A DNA stretch of 64,000 bases from Kappaphycus alvarezii. Taxonomy: Eukaryota; Rhodophyta; Florideophyceae; Gigartinales; Solieriaceae. How positions within the stretch are numbered: position 1 is the first letter of the stretch; each line of letters starts with the position of its first letter. Location of the stretch: the NCBI GenBank assembly GCA_002205965.3, contig NADL03000471.1, positions 1,860,001 to 1,924,000 on the forward strand, in the 5' to 3' direction. Below, one piece after another: positions 35,081 to 48,200 of the stretch. Made by a program: the position numbers and the translations under genes. The notes under the pieces are model-generated. The model made no database searches and was not told where the DNA came from. It worked only from the letters and a program-made list of their open reading frames with translations.

Positions 35081-36400
35081 CGATCTAGCTAAATTTGTAG
35101 TGAATAATCGAACTAATAAATTTCTGTGAACTTAATCAATTCGATGAATTTGATTCGCTTTAGGTTCCCCGTTATAATATTTGCCACAGAACAGTTGGTC
35201 AATTCTAAATGTAGTCCCACGTCACCTTCCTCGAGATGATTGAAGGGGAACTAGTAATTAGCACCCACTGCCTAGATATCACGCAGAATGTTAGTCTTTG
35301 TGATTCCTTAACGCATGAAATACTGTACTCATTGATAGAGGTTCAAAATTGGCACACTGAATTATTCGGGGCCACCAACTTTAAAATGCTCGTCCATTTC
35401 TTAACCCAAAGGAATTACTACGCGCAAAACATTAAGCCATGAATTTCGCTCTTTTTCACATCTGCATAGCTTTGCTCTGCTGAGTCGGACCCCAAACATC
35501 AAAGCCTACCCAAGCTTGAAATATTAATAATTTACCTAAATACGGCTAGGTTTTTCTCGCGCCTAATCTGCACCGAAAACACATTAAACATCTCATATTC
35601 ACCAATGTGGTATCTTATAAAAATGCTCTTGTTTCGCCGAGATTCCTGAGAATATATTACCGGCCTTACAATTTAATTCTGGAGGATTGTGAATGTACAC
35701 AAGTAGAGACCATGAGAAGCACTGTATCATATTTATTGACAGCGTTAAATATCTCTGTAAAGTTTTCCTTGAGTATGTGCGAAAATATTTTCGCTACTAA
35801 CTGCGTCCCAAGTTTAAGCAAGTTAGGTTTCCAATCAGTCCCTAAATCTAAGACTCAGAATCACTTAGTCCGACAGATATTTCTACCAGAAAGATCTTAT
35901 CTACTTTTTCTCATCTCTCATTTCGAGTGTACACTTCCTGGCCGCCTATAAAGATTAATATCTAATCGTACTATAGCCCCTGACTTAACTTATAAAACGT
36001 ACCAAGCTCTAAAATGATCTCTCTCAACCACTCTCCAGCCTAAAATTTCCCAAATAAGTCATCATAATACACGGTGATTCCCTTACATTATATAGTTTTC
36101 AACATCAATTTATATTCTTCGTAAAAAATAGTCTGGTATCTTACCAGCTCGATGACGTTCGCTAAGACGCATTCTTGGATAGTAACTCAATTTAAGTTTC
36201 CGAAGTATTCATCCTGTCTCCTTGATCTCGGCAGTTTTAAGCCGGCATCTCTTCACTACTTGGTTTCGTTAAATTTCACATCATTCCTACACTTACAGAC
36301 ATCAACTCCTGCCTCATAGAATTCAGTCTGGAAGTTTACCGAGATTTTTTAAATCCTTTTAGTCCATATCTTTGTCACTGTGATATGTATGTGCAGTACT
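35081..36400. other. Unassigned stretch
   Basis: AT-rich, with plus-strand frames at 35,236-35,442 and 35,607-35,951 that match nothing I recognise. No repeats were seen. Confidence 0.35.
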
Positions 36401-36417
36401 GTGAGGTCATTACAAAA

Positions 36418-37250
36418 TTACTTTTGAATCGGGTGGCTGAATTTTGCGTGTTGCGGGGCACGACATAATACAGACGCCGCACATGTGGACAAAATATTGT
36501 AGCTAATATTCTGATACAAGCGAATCTTCACCCCCCCCACAGTAGAACATCCGCTGCGAGGCGCGACAGCTGCCGCGTATTTCTTTGTGACCTTGGATGA
36601 TGTCTCGGAAGGCGGACCTAGTGAGTCCAAGGCCAGCGGCAAAAAAATCCGTCCTAAACTCGATCTTTTCGGCAGGACCTCGCCAGGAATTGCAGCCAAT
36701 TTCCTTAATAGGTCCACTAATAAATGTCCAGCAGAGCGAACATATTTTTTAATATGATTTTTGATGAACAGTTTTCTCACCTCAATGTCGCGCACTGCGA
36801 TCTCCTGAAAATTAATTGTTCTTTCGAAAATGTTCTCAAAATAAAAACTGTATAGGCGTTGATAGGGATCAAGCTGCTGAGGATGATATTCTCAGAGCCA
36901 TTTTTCTCATCACGGAAGGTTTACAGGCCACAAGAGTGCTAACGAAGTGTGGTGGTGCGGACGAGAAGATGTGAGCAAGGAAGGGGGACCATGAGGCTAC
37001 AAGGAATTGTAGAAGATGCAGAGGCTAACACCTACGTCCAGGACTAGCCTTGAAGACATTTCTCTTAAAGCAGAGGTTGACTTACAACTTCTAGACTACT
37101 TTGATCTATAATTGAAGTTTTATCCCAGCTTTCTTGACCTCTACAAGAGGAATCAGTTTAATAAGCTTTTATGGGCCTTTAGACTAAACGTAAAGTATCG
37201 AACAAATATACTAAGTACCGTAAAATTCTTTACAGGTAATTGTGTGAAAG
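36418..37250 (-). mobile_element. LINE-like retroelement copy 4 (fragment)
   Basis: A 125-codon minus-strand frame (36,418-36,795) ends with FLPLALDSLGPPSETSSKV followed by TKKYAAAVAPRSGCS and RLYQNISYNILSTCA. This is the C-terminal block that follows the DVTV segment in this retroelement family. Farther up, 37,060-37,200 is a diverged direct repeat of 33,030-33,170 in copy 3 (shared: gttgact..caactt, cttgacctc..ctagagga-like). In protein terms it matches the stretch just after the polymerase catalytic box. The copy is internally shortened and broken. Confidence 0.5.
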
Positions 37251-37405
37251 AGAAAGACTAACAGCAGATTATATCAGGATAAACATCTATTTTTACTCCT
37301 TGAAATCTTAGCTATCGAGATCGGAGCCAAAAAAGTCCTCCAAAATATCCATACCCCCATTTCAGTCCCTATAAATTCCGTCGAACGGCCCAGAAGGATA
37401 GATAG

Positions 37406-37822
37406 CTACTGGGACATATCTAGCTCCTGTAAGTTCTCCTCGCGACCCTCAATCTTCGCCTCATTAACATCAGAGGAGTCAGAAATGACGATTACTCTTT
37501 TACTTTCTCCTCCATCATCAACAGCAGCTCCCACACTGTTGGTACACCAGTAGTTCCCATGGGACCACCCAATCTTCATCACCTTTTGATCCCTCCACAT
37601 AAGCCTCAATCTCCTCCTCTTCTCTTTCTCCATTGCCTCCTTTGACTCCTCTGCCACCTCGAAGCAGTGATGGCGGACCCACTCCCGAACACGTTCCCGG
37701 TCCATCCTCCAATGGTAGTCTTCACAGTCCGTTGGCCCATTGGACATCAAGGCCAGGGTGCTAAGGGGACGGAGGGCTCTAAATGCTCCGGAGATATTGA
37801 GAGACGGGCGGAGGTAGATCAT
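37406..37822 (-). CDS. Small acidic/basic protein with SIM-like motif
   Basis: The longest intact frame in the window runs from 38,068 to 37,406 (220 codons). Its first 80 codons are AT-rich and unlike the rest, so I place the start at the ATG at 37,822 (MIYLRPSLNISGAF...), giving 138 residues; an upstream exon joined near 37,865 is the alternative. The product is soluble, without signal peptide or membrane segments. It has a Trp-rich charged middle (EDYHWRMDRERVREWVRHH), a lysine/arginine run (EKEKRRRLRLMWRDQK) and near the C-terminus VIVISDSSD, a classic SUMO-interacting motif (hydrophobic core plus acidic/Ser tail). I recognise no family. It lies just 5' of LINE-like copy 4 on the same strand, so it could be an ORF1 of that element. 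Confidence 0.4.
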   Translation of the reverse strand: MIYLRPSLNISGAFRALRPLSTLALMSNGPTDCEDYHWRMDRERVREWVRHHCFEVAEESKEAMEKEKRRRLRLMWRDQKVMKIGWSHGNYWCTNSVGAAVDDGGESKRVIVISDSSDVNEAKIEGREENLQELDMSQ

Positions 37823-38099
37823 GTTGATGGCAAAAGGGGTTGAGCCCGTGGGGGGTTGATGGCAGGGGTGCTTCAACAAATTTGATGTCGAACTATAAAT
37901 AAAGCGATGTCTTCGAAAATTTTCACGGTCTTGAGCGAAATAATAAATCCGAGGCAATGTACGAGCTTTGAAGTTGCACGAAATCAGATCAGTAATAAAA
38001 ATTTGCTTGATAAAATATTGGAACTTAATTTTGGAGTACGAAGCAGACCGAGAGTCGAAAGATTTCATTTTTTAAAGAAGAGGACTAAAATAATCAAAG

Positions 38100-41000
38100 A
38101 CAAAAGTGAAAATGGAATTTTACAGTAAATTTTGATTCCCAGGGGAAAAGCCGTTTTAGTGTTTCATTCTTGAAAGAAAATAGATGAGAATAGTTTTATT
38201 GAAGAGAGGTCGGGGATGAATAAGACAACAATTTTTGGAGAGGACCGCTTTCCTAAAGAAAAGATTGGTTTTCTAACAACAGGCGTCTCGTTCGAAATAA
38301 ACAATGAGCATTCCTGGTTTTGATATACAGTAGAGTGAAAGTTCTTGTTGCGCTTTGATTTTGTGTGGTGAACCAAACATTACACCAAACCTTGCGTGAG
38401 TTTGGCTGCTATTCATCCATAGTACCAATCTGTGTTAAGTTGTCATTTTAGCTCCAAGTTATAAGTAAAATGCGTATATATCAGGCTATATTCGTGGCAT
38501 TTGCAAATAAGTTCTTCCCATACACTTTCGGGCCCAGCAGCACAGTTTGTGGTGGAAAAATTAGGGTTAGATTTAGGTTTATTTCTTTTCCAATCGACTG
38601 CAGCAGGTATTCTCCCGCTCTCTTGAGAAAAAACCTTTCGCACATATTTTATTCTCAATTAGAACTCAATATATACTCCCCGCTATGATCGGGAATAATT
38701 TATTTTACCGTTTTATGGTTTAAATTAGAAAGCATCCCAAACTATGCGCTGATATATTCTCTACAGCTCGTACTATTTGAGTCAATACGCCTAACTTGTG
38801 TCAATTGTTCCGTTTGTGAACTGTTTAATCGAGCAATGTCAAAATATTTTAGTAAAATCGGAAAATATTTTGGTTTCCCTAGAGATTGGGTCTGAAATAT
38901 ACCAATCGAACCAGATTAAACTCTCTTAAGTTGATAAAATTTTACCAAAGTCATTTTTCTTTCCGTTTTCTACTCGGCGCTTGCGTTGACTTTGCAAGTG
39001 CGCAATTTTTGCACTTTGATTTTTTATTGCTTACATCTGAACGCTTGATGCCAACAACTTGCGACAGCGTTGATTTAATTACGTTACGGGTAAAACGTTT
39101 CAGCTACGCTTCCATTTCTCCATCTTTCTTTTGTAACATACGACATGAAGTCAAACACTAGCAAGCGCTTGGCACAGTCCTTCGGTTGTATGAACTCCTA
39201 CCATCTTAATTTCCCTTGCTATTTTGTTTATGAGCTCAAGTGAATCGGTGTAAGTCGTCTAATTAAAGTTTAATGATGACCTTGAAGTAATTTATCGCCA
39301 ACCAAGATGGCGAAATCAAGTTAAAAATTAAGTCTTTCGTGAAAAGCATATTTTACAACATTAATTTTCCCCTCCTTTTGTATATATTAACTAAGGTCGT
39401 TAATATAAAAAAAGAGCACTAAAGCGCCAGTGGAAAACTATCACCAACATAAAAGTTCCCTTTTCCCTTGTAACCATCATAAAAAGCTCCCAACTATTTA
39501 TCGGTTTCTTTGTAGAACCCAAATTTTGGATTCAACAGTTCCATTGCTCTCATTAGATGCCTATTGACATCAATTTAAGTACTCAAACCATCTTACCATC
39601 ACTATTGATGTACTAATTCTTCTTGATATTACCGCTACGGATGATATGAAACGATTTCCACAAAAACAGTTTTGCTTTTCCTCTGATGATTGTTTTGATA
39701 TAGCAATAACTCTCCATCAACGACTTTGGGATGTTGTCATATCTTTTCAAACCCGCCTTTTCATGCTTGTACTCAACTTTTAAAATTATCGGTGCTTTAA
39801 CTTACAAATAGTTCGGTAAATTTTCGAGCAGTATTTGCTCCTTTTCTTGTCACGTGCCCATCGCACTAGACCTAAGCACCCAACTCTACAATTCTACTAG
39901 AGTTAGCAAAGATTTACATTTCCTTCCAGAAATTTGCCGCATGCAGTCTTGATATTTTGGCATCACTTTATGCCTCTAACATGGCTTGAAACTTTTTTTG
40001 AATATTTCCAATGAATTCACAGGACACCTCACTCTGCCAGAAGTTTCCTTGCGCGAAACGTCAAGTGAGGTGGGTACGTACGCGAGAGCTATATAAATTT
40101 TATAAATTTCCTTCCTACGCTCCTCAAAATGGTAAACCGATGCCTCTTATACTATTTTACTATCGCGTTCTGTATCAATATTTTCAGAAAAAGTGGAGAA
40201 ATTACTTAATTATTCTCAAATGGAAATCCAAAATAGGTGTACAAATTGCTGCCCTTGACTATCATCTAAATATCACAATAGCAGGGGAACCAGATTGTGA
40301 AGCACTGGAGTTTGGAGCTGAAACCTTTTGAAACCTTTCTACATTCTAGTTAATTGAACAGTATCGTATTCTATATTGGATATACTACCAAATCGGTCGA
40401 ATACAACCTCAATGGAATCATAAACTTTGCGCCGTTCTCAGTAAACATACTCCATTAAGACCCCTCTGTCATCTTTGTTTTCATCGACATTTGCCAAAAT
40501 ACAGAGTGAAAAAAGAGAGCACTTCTTAAAGATTAGAAGGAGATGAAAAGTTTCAATCATTCAGAGTCTATAAATAAGATACCAAGGCCATCAATTAGAG
40601 CAAAAAATGAAAAAATATCCCCAAAAGCATTTTTAAAATTGTCTTCTTTATGTCAAGTACAAGAGTGATAAAGATAATTCCTCCCATTACATGTACCAAT
40701 ACCTTGGACGTCAATATTTGCATCTTAAAGCGTTCCGATCCATTCTTAGAAAAGAAAAAAAGCATTCTGTATGAAATTGAATCCATTTTCACTTCCTAAT
40801 ATGCCAATGAAGCAAAAAATGCTGAAACTAAAGTTTTTTCAAGAATATGAGCAGATCACCTCGTCCTTTTTCGCTCTGTCTTACCGTGCTTAATTTACAA
40901 ATAATTGAATCAAATGCCCTTTCCTGTGATAATGCAGAGTCTAAATCTCCTGTAGTAGCAAAATTACATAAGAACGCATTGGCCTCAGCACAAAGGTAAT

Positions 41001-42300
41001 TAATACAATCATTTTCTTTAGAAAACGACTTAAATTTTCATAAACCTTATACTAGGAGAAAATAACAACGCGGATAAGGCTCTTGAGATCATTTTTTCGT
41101 TTTGAATCTTTGAGAGAGGCAGGAGGTGCAGTAGTGTGCGTCGATTCATACTGAATAGATTCTGTAACAAAATATTGTACTGCTGGTATTTCTCGAACAA
41201 AGAATTTGGGGACACAATAAAAGAACTTTAATCCACTTGGTAAGAGAAAATTTCGTATCTGGATAATATTACAGAGACTTTATGTTCACAATTAATAAAT
41301 CGTTTCATACGTATCCCCCTGTTTGGCACAGTAAAATTCTATAGATTCTGAAATTAATTTTGTTAGAAGTATTTTCTGCAATTTATTTGTTCCGGGAACA
41401 TAAAAAATATTAACACAGTCAAAGCAGTCCCAATTTCAGACTATTTAAATGTAAGCGATATAATGTAATCCTTTTTAATATACTTTGGTTTCAAAAAGCC
41501 TAATTGACTAAATTATGCAAAAAGTTTAAATAAATTCCCAGAAAAATCACGAAGGCTCTAAAAACTTTTCCATGAAGAGAAAAAAGGATTTATGTAAGTA
41601 CATGTGCAAGAGAAGTTGCATTTTTCGATAAAAAGAAGCATAATCTCACAGTTGCCATTCTGGATGTAAGATCTGCGCTCATTGTCTATGAATTTATCTT
41701 TTATGATACAGGAAAAGCGGCAATTGATGAGTTGGGTGATTTTGTCAACACTTTTAGTCAATAAAGGAGGGTACGTATTTTAGAATTGTTCTATAACTAA
41801 ACTCTTTGTGCTGCCTAAATGAAGACGAGAAATTTTCGGTTTGCTGCCAGTAGTTCTGATATAGGAGAGTTCTAACTTCTAACAATACAGAATCAATGAC
41901 TAGTGATATTGTTCTGGGTTCTGGCCCATAGATGATAAGTAATAATATGCAGTTATCTGCTGGGCTGCAGAACGAATTGAACTTAGTAGTAGCTTCTACC
42001 GTGGTGAGGTAAAACGCCTCAATATTTACAATCAAATATTTAATTTTATCGGAGAAAACGAATATCCTGGAAAAACATTTTCTTCTGATTCAAGCGGACT
42101 TGAAATAGACATGATGAATCCATCAGTCGAGCTTCATTTTCGCGAAATAAACATTAAGGATTTTGTCAATGTTTTCAAGCTTCTAGATGTAAGCAGAGAA
42201 ATCGATATTTTTCAAAAGTTGCTTGAGCTGCCGCTGAAAAAAGGGGCAGGCATAGGCCATAAGAAATAGAAGCCGAAGACAAAAGATGACTTGAGATAAA
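38100..42300. other. AT-rich stretch without recognisable genes
   Basis: Frames are at most 106 codons (40,011-40,331, plus strand, unrecognised). Because the old gypsy element follows at 42.4 kb on the plus strand, the right half may contain its decayed gag region, but no motif supports that. No LTR could be picked out. Confidence 0.4.
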
Positions 42301-42399
42301 TGCTAAAGTAACGTATCGCTTCACATGGAAAGTGAAGAGGATCTTTTCAAAATTCTAAGTCCAGTGCTATATGTCCATCAACCAGGAGTGTTTTTCGAA

Positions 42400-45250
42400 G
42401 TCAATTGCTTCTGGAGAGAGGTGGAACTTCTTCAAACAGCGTGTTAAATATTCGGTTCTGAAAGAAAGAGACCCTCAAAGGGGAATCTAATGACTGGTTC
42501 TCTATAAAATTGCAATACACCATTCCCATCTTTTATTACTGCAGTCATTGACCCAAAAAGATGGAATTGCTACTATGTTAATGCGAGTACTGACAATTAA
42601 ATCAAATAATTTTACCGGGCCGATACTTAATCTCGAATGTTGAGAAATGTGTGGAATACTTGGATAAAGGGATATTATGCATATCATTTCAACTATAAAC
42701 TGGATATTGAAAAAATAATTTGGACTATAAACTCAAAGATGATTGTTCTTATCAGCAAAATTGGTACGTTCGTATTCGAGGTGATTCCATTCGGTGTCAT
42801 GAGCTGACAATCAAAATTGTCACTTCATGACACCGAGTGGAATCACACTCAAAGATAAAGGAAGTCCTGCGAAAACCACCATTTCTGAGAGTAGACATCG
42901 GTTATGTTATTCTAATCTCTAAAAACTGGATGAATATCTGACGGCCAGTGAGACAGTCACGGATAAAATACCGTCTTCAGGCTCAAAGGCAATTCATGCA
43001 AATGATGGTCTATAAAAAACTATATTTGGCTAGCTATATCAATACTTAGATCAAGAAGAGATCAGGGATGATCCAGTAAATTCGAATAAAATCAGGTTGT
43101 TTTCTTAGTGTACCTCTATGATAGATGTTAGAAGAATCCTCTGTCTTACCTCATATTAACAGGTGTTCATCAAGAAATTTTCCGAGACCGCAGGATCGAT
43201 ACAAACCGTGACTGCAAAAATTGTGAAATTTACCTGGAACAAGTTAATGGCATTCGCATTCGATGAAATTAAGAATAATCTATTTTACCCTCCAATACTA
43301 ATGTATCCAGATTTCAAAAAGGCTATTCATAGTGGAAACCGATGCATCCAATTTTTTTGTGGGAAGATGTTTATTATCACTCGAAACGTTTGCTTCAGTG
43401 ACTTATCACTAAAGATTAATACACAATTCCAAAAAAAATAATGCCACATACTTACGTGTATTCTTAGACATTTTTAGAGATTTTGATTTTAAAACTCGTA
43501 TAAATCAGGACTCAGTAAGCGGCTTACTGATTACTTATTACAACTCATCGGGTCCGAATTAAAACATTCCAGAGAGTATTACAGAAGCTCTCAAATTGCA
43601 AAATTGTAAGAGAAGATGTAAAAGTCTAATATAAATTAGTAACTGTACTCAGAGAAGGATTTCAAAAAAGGAAAAAATGACCTCCGACTCAATCAGTTGA
43701 AATGGTTATGTGAGAACCAACAGACACTATATTTTTGGAATAGAAAGGGCTTTCAATTTTTAAAATTCTTTTTAATACAAGCATTATTGCGGAAAAATAA
43801 AGACCTCGAGGGTTTTTCATAATGAATTAGGCCGTTGGGCTCTCTAAAACTTTATCAATTTTATAGTGGAATGATTCATGTTGCCAAGAATTTTAGAAGA
43901 TATTCACGTTTTTTTGAAAACGTGTGATGGGTGTCAAAAACTCATTTTGATCCGAAAATACAAGACTGCGACCAACTTCCCAATTTAAGGTCATTTTTAA
44001 ACTTTTGTTATCGACTTTTGAGATTAACTAAAGACAATAATAACAATAAAGTACCTTATTTTAGCTTTGTAGCATCCTTTTGGCTTTTCAGTAGCGGTTG
44101 CAGAAAAGCTGGCCACTGATGAGATGGTGCTATACTATGTACAACAGGGGAAATTAAAATTCCTTTGTAAACCCGGAAAGGTCCATTCCAATGCAGCTTT
44201 TTACTTAATGCACCTCTTTCTATTCATTTGACGAGTTTAAAACAGACTTAATTGAAAATATATCGCTAAAACTCTAATTTCTAACGAAATTCATATGGAA
44301 TTGTCGAAATAATTGAACGAAAATTTTCGAAAACTATGTTATTAAATAAAACCAATAGGGAAAGTTTGGATCCTAAATTAGTTCAATTTTATCGGCAAAG
44401 AAGAGTATTAAATGAAACGTCGCAAATTAACTTTATCAACGATAATGCTATAATGGGAAGTGGCCACACACACATCATCCCTGAAAAAAGTGAATAAGTA
44501 GAAATATTGGCCTCAATATATTGTATATCAGACACCAAATTGTAGATCAGGCATCACGTAAGCACGGGATGGAAATAAATTTCAAATTATCGAAAGAAAA
44601 AATTAAAGTCAGAACTAGAGTACTTTTTATCTACGTCAAAGCCATGCAACAGGGATTTGTGTATACTATTTTCCAGATCAAGTAATACAAGAACTGTATT
44701 GTTACAGAGGCATGAAATTTGCTCTCTTAACTCTGCTAGAGCCTGTACTATGGAACCGAACGGTTACTGACGAAAGGCGTGCATTTTCTGACCACGACAA
44801 ACCTGAATGCTATCTTCTTAATCCAAGATTACGTGAAACCGAGAAATGAACTCTTTAAAAATAACAGATGATCCGAATAGATGCAAGGATATGTTTGGAA
44901 GGTATTTTACAGTTTAGCCAGTGAATTTATAAAATATTATCATCATTCGCTCCTGAATTGCCATTTTCCTCATGTTTCCCTACATTGAATGGCCCTATGA
45001 CTCAAATCAATACTATAAACTATCACTGTGGTTGCTCCTCCCGTTCTAGAATGGGAAGCTCATGGAAAAAGGTCCAAATTTTGTGGAGGGCATCTATCGC
45101 GACTCTATGTGACCTTACATGGGGTTGGCTGATAGGAACTTTTCGCAATCCCATCCGAATATTAGGCTTCCACTTTGGTTCTCTATGAGAAACTAATAGT
45201 ATATGTACCTTAGGCGGTATAATTTACCCCCTGATAGAAATTATACATTG
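42400..45250 (+). mobile_element. Old Ty3/gypsy element, broken, no LTRs found
   Basis: The pol domains occur in the right order on the plus strand. Reverse transcriptase lies at about 42,480-42,960 (VIPFGVM near 42,780 and a YIDD-box relative near 42,900). The tether and start of RNase H lie in the frame 43,163-43,441 (FIKKFSETAG, ILMYPDFKKAI). The integrase zinc-binding end (CDGCQK, about 43,930) and core follow, ending with LPYMEWPYDSN near 44,980. It is very AT-rich and broken in many places, much more than the element at 52-58 kb, so it is clearly older. Gag, protease and LTRs are not recognisable. It is interrupted by a small inverted duplication at 42,781-42,846. Confidence 0.6.
42781..42846. 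repeat. 66-nt hairpin inside old gypsy element
   Basis: 31-nt arms (42,781-42,811 and 42,816-42,846) pair with three mismatches around the 4-nt loop CAAA. The left arm is the sequence that encodes the polymerase PFG motif, so the right arm is an inverted copy of it. It was probably made by template switching during replication. Confidence 0.9.
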
Positions 45251-48200
45251 GTAGCATACCTCATTTTGGGAATTTTCTTACCCTTCTCAACAAAGTAGAA
45301 CTTCCATAGAAGCGAGATAGATCTTACATAAAATTTTATTACAATCAGCAGAGGTTTTTATAAGTGATCGCGGTGGGCCTTCAAGTGATTATACTTCATC
45401 TTCAAGAGAATACAAACACTAGAAAATAAAATATATCCAAAGAAATCTTCTAGAATTTCACTGATATCTTGATTCTACGACTTTTACTATGATGAACATG
45501 TGATGCTACTTACGAGATACCACAGATGATATTCGAGAAAGACGGTTAATTTTCTTCTTCGTTTCGGTACTTTCATGAACCGAAGTATAGTGCACAGATT
45601 GACTATCACCCATGAAGATTCAATTGTCATGTTTCAGTAATTTTCCTCTTTCATGTACATTTTCATCGACCCACTACCCGGAAAGCTCGCATAATGCATC
45701 TCATTTCTACAGTAAGAATACATGGAGATTCACAACGAAGATAACTATTATAAGCCCATTACCGACTAGTAAGAAAAGTTTGAGAGATGTTGGGCAGAGA
45801 TGAGACCCAGTACTTCCGTCATATCTCTCATTCCAACCTTATTATGGTGAAGGAGAATAATTCGAGCAAGAAATTGCAGGATCCTAAAGTAAAAACTTAC
45901 GAGTCAGTAAGGTCACTTTGAACTACTATGTTGAGGTTTAAAAAATTTGAAGAGATTAAAGAGGATAGGAGAGGAGAATTCGAATCTTTGAAATATATCA
46001 AAACAGAGAACCTACCTTAAATAAAATTTTTGAAATTAGGTTATTTTAAATTTAGTTGATTTGCAAAACTCACAGCAATTATAACTTCTTAATGAAAAGC
46101 TGACATTAATTGAAGACAGTAAACGCCTTTATGTCAAGAAATACGAAACTTGATTCAAACATAATGGTAGTCCAAATCTGTTTAATTACTTCCTGGTAGC
46201 CGGAGGCTCTAGATATGGCAGCAAGATTTTTACATCTAAAATGTCTCATTTCTATTAGTCCTCGTCCAAAACTCCCACTTAAGATAGTTAATTGAATTGA
46301 TTAGGTGTTATTGAGAGCTCGGATTCATACGGCAATTTATACACGGTCATTAAAATGTTCCCTTCGAGAAAATTCAAGTAAGTTAGAATGCCATATAAAA
46401 TGCGTGATTGAGAAGAACGATATTTTTGTTCAAATTAAGAAATAAGAAAATTTATCGACTGAAAAAGATTGGAAGAACTCTCTTTTCGATCCCAAATATA
46501 TATACTCTTGGCTCCTCTTCCTTTTATACCTTCCATTTTTCCCATAAAAACAAAAAAGCAGGCTAAGGCTTGTAAAAACTACTTTTTGGGACTTTTTGCA
46601 TTGAAATTTGCATGAATACCGTATTATGACTATGTAATGTAACTTTATAATTCTGCAGTTATAAATTTGGAGCTAGATCTCACTACAACCAAAAGAAACG
46701 GATACTTACAGCTATCACAGAAGTTATACACACGTCTGTGTTTCCATGATGTATAATTTCTCTCTTTATACAGCTTAAAATGGTAATTTCTTTCATAATT
46801 GTGCATAAAAATTGACTTGATACATTTTAGCATTTGGAGACTCTTCATACATTTAATTTTTAACATAGATATTTTTCTACCTTCTCTTTCTCATATGAGT
46901 GACAGTTGAGAAAACTCACCTAGGATGTAAAAGGGGAGATAATCTAATCATTATTCAGCTGTATGAAATATTTAATTTTCATATTTTCCTCTATGATTTT
47001 CAAAATAATTTACTGCTTCGAGTTTTTTACTCGATATCTTGAGTTTTGAATGTTTTTTGGGACAAATTACGCAGCATTCTCAATTAAAGTTTCGTAACCA
47101 TCTATTGATTTCCAAAGCTGTAATAAATTATAAACCGTATGAAAAATATATTCTAAACTTCTTCAGTAGCCGCTTCTCATTTTGGCTCAGGTGCGAAAGT
47201 TATTCTTAGCCTAAGGAAAAATTTAACCACTCGCTCCGCTTTTAACTATATATACCACATATCTGTTTTCTCATCTCATTTATTTGTTATAACTTAACAA
47301 GAGTGTTGTTGTAATTTTATTTTACTAATTTAAAAGCCCTGAATCCTGTTCATCTTCCTTTAAGAAGTTGGATGCTGGAAAATTATCCACTTCAAGATTA
47401 AATATTTGATTATCATTGTGAACGGAAGAAATTTCTATTTTGCGACGATTAATAGCTAACATAACCGATATTAAAACTACATTGTGGCGGAAACACGCCT
47501 TTTTGAGTAAATTTCCTTTTGCAGTATCAATTTTAATGGTTAAGCAAGGTAAAGTCCTCTAATTGTTAGCTACATTTTACATAAATAATGGTAATGCAGG
47601 TTTAGTATTTACACTGGTTTTCATCGTAATTTTCTCGCTATTAAACCGCGCTACCTCTCGAAAAAATTTTGAAGCAGTCTAAAGCTCATCAAATCAGACG
47701 ATTCATTGCAGGATACCATTCAGATCGCCTTTGAGACGATTGATAATAGCTTTAACTTTCAAATTTCAATTATTTCATATGTATATCTATCACATGAAGA
47801 TACCAGTGCAGCATCTTGTTATGTTTACATTTAAAATAATTCGAAAATTTCAAGACCAGGTATATATTTTACTGTGCCCTCATTATACTTAGCATAAATA
47901 GCACCATGATATTTATTAATGATTTGCAGGTTTATTTTACTTCCTCCATTGCATTTAAAATGAATAAAACAGTATTTCTGGTTAAAGCCATGGATCAAGC
48001 TATTCTGCATCTGCGCTGCTGCATCTATTTTTCTTTCTAAGTAATACATTTTCTCCGTGTGTCACAAAATTTTCACTTTTATTGCGCTGCTAGGTGCATT
48101 CATCACTCGTGTTTGTAAAAATATCTTTACAAGGCCAAAAATATTAATAATTTCAAATAAAACTTGCAAGAATTGAAACCTGTTAATGGATCTAGATTAA

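Noticed and set aside
40011-40331. 106-codon frame as gag of the old gypsy element
   Set aside because: No gag motif or zinc knuckle could be seen; position alone is not enough.
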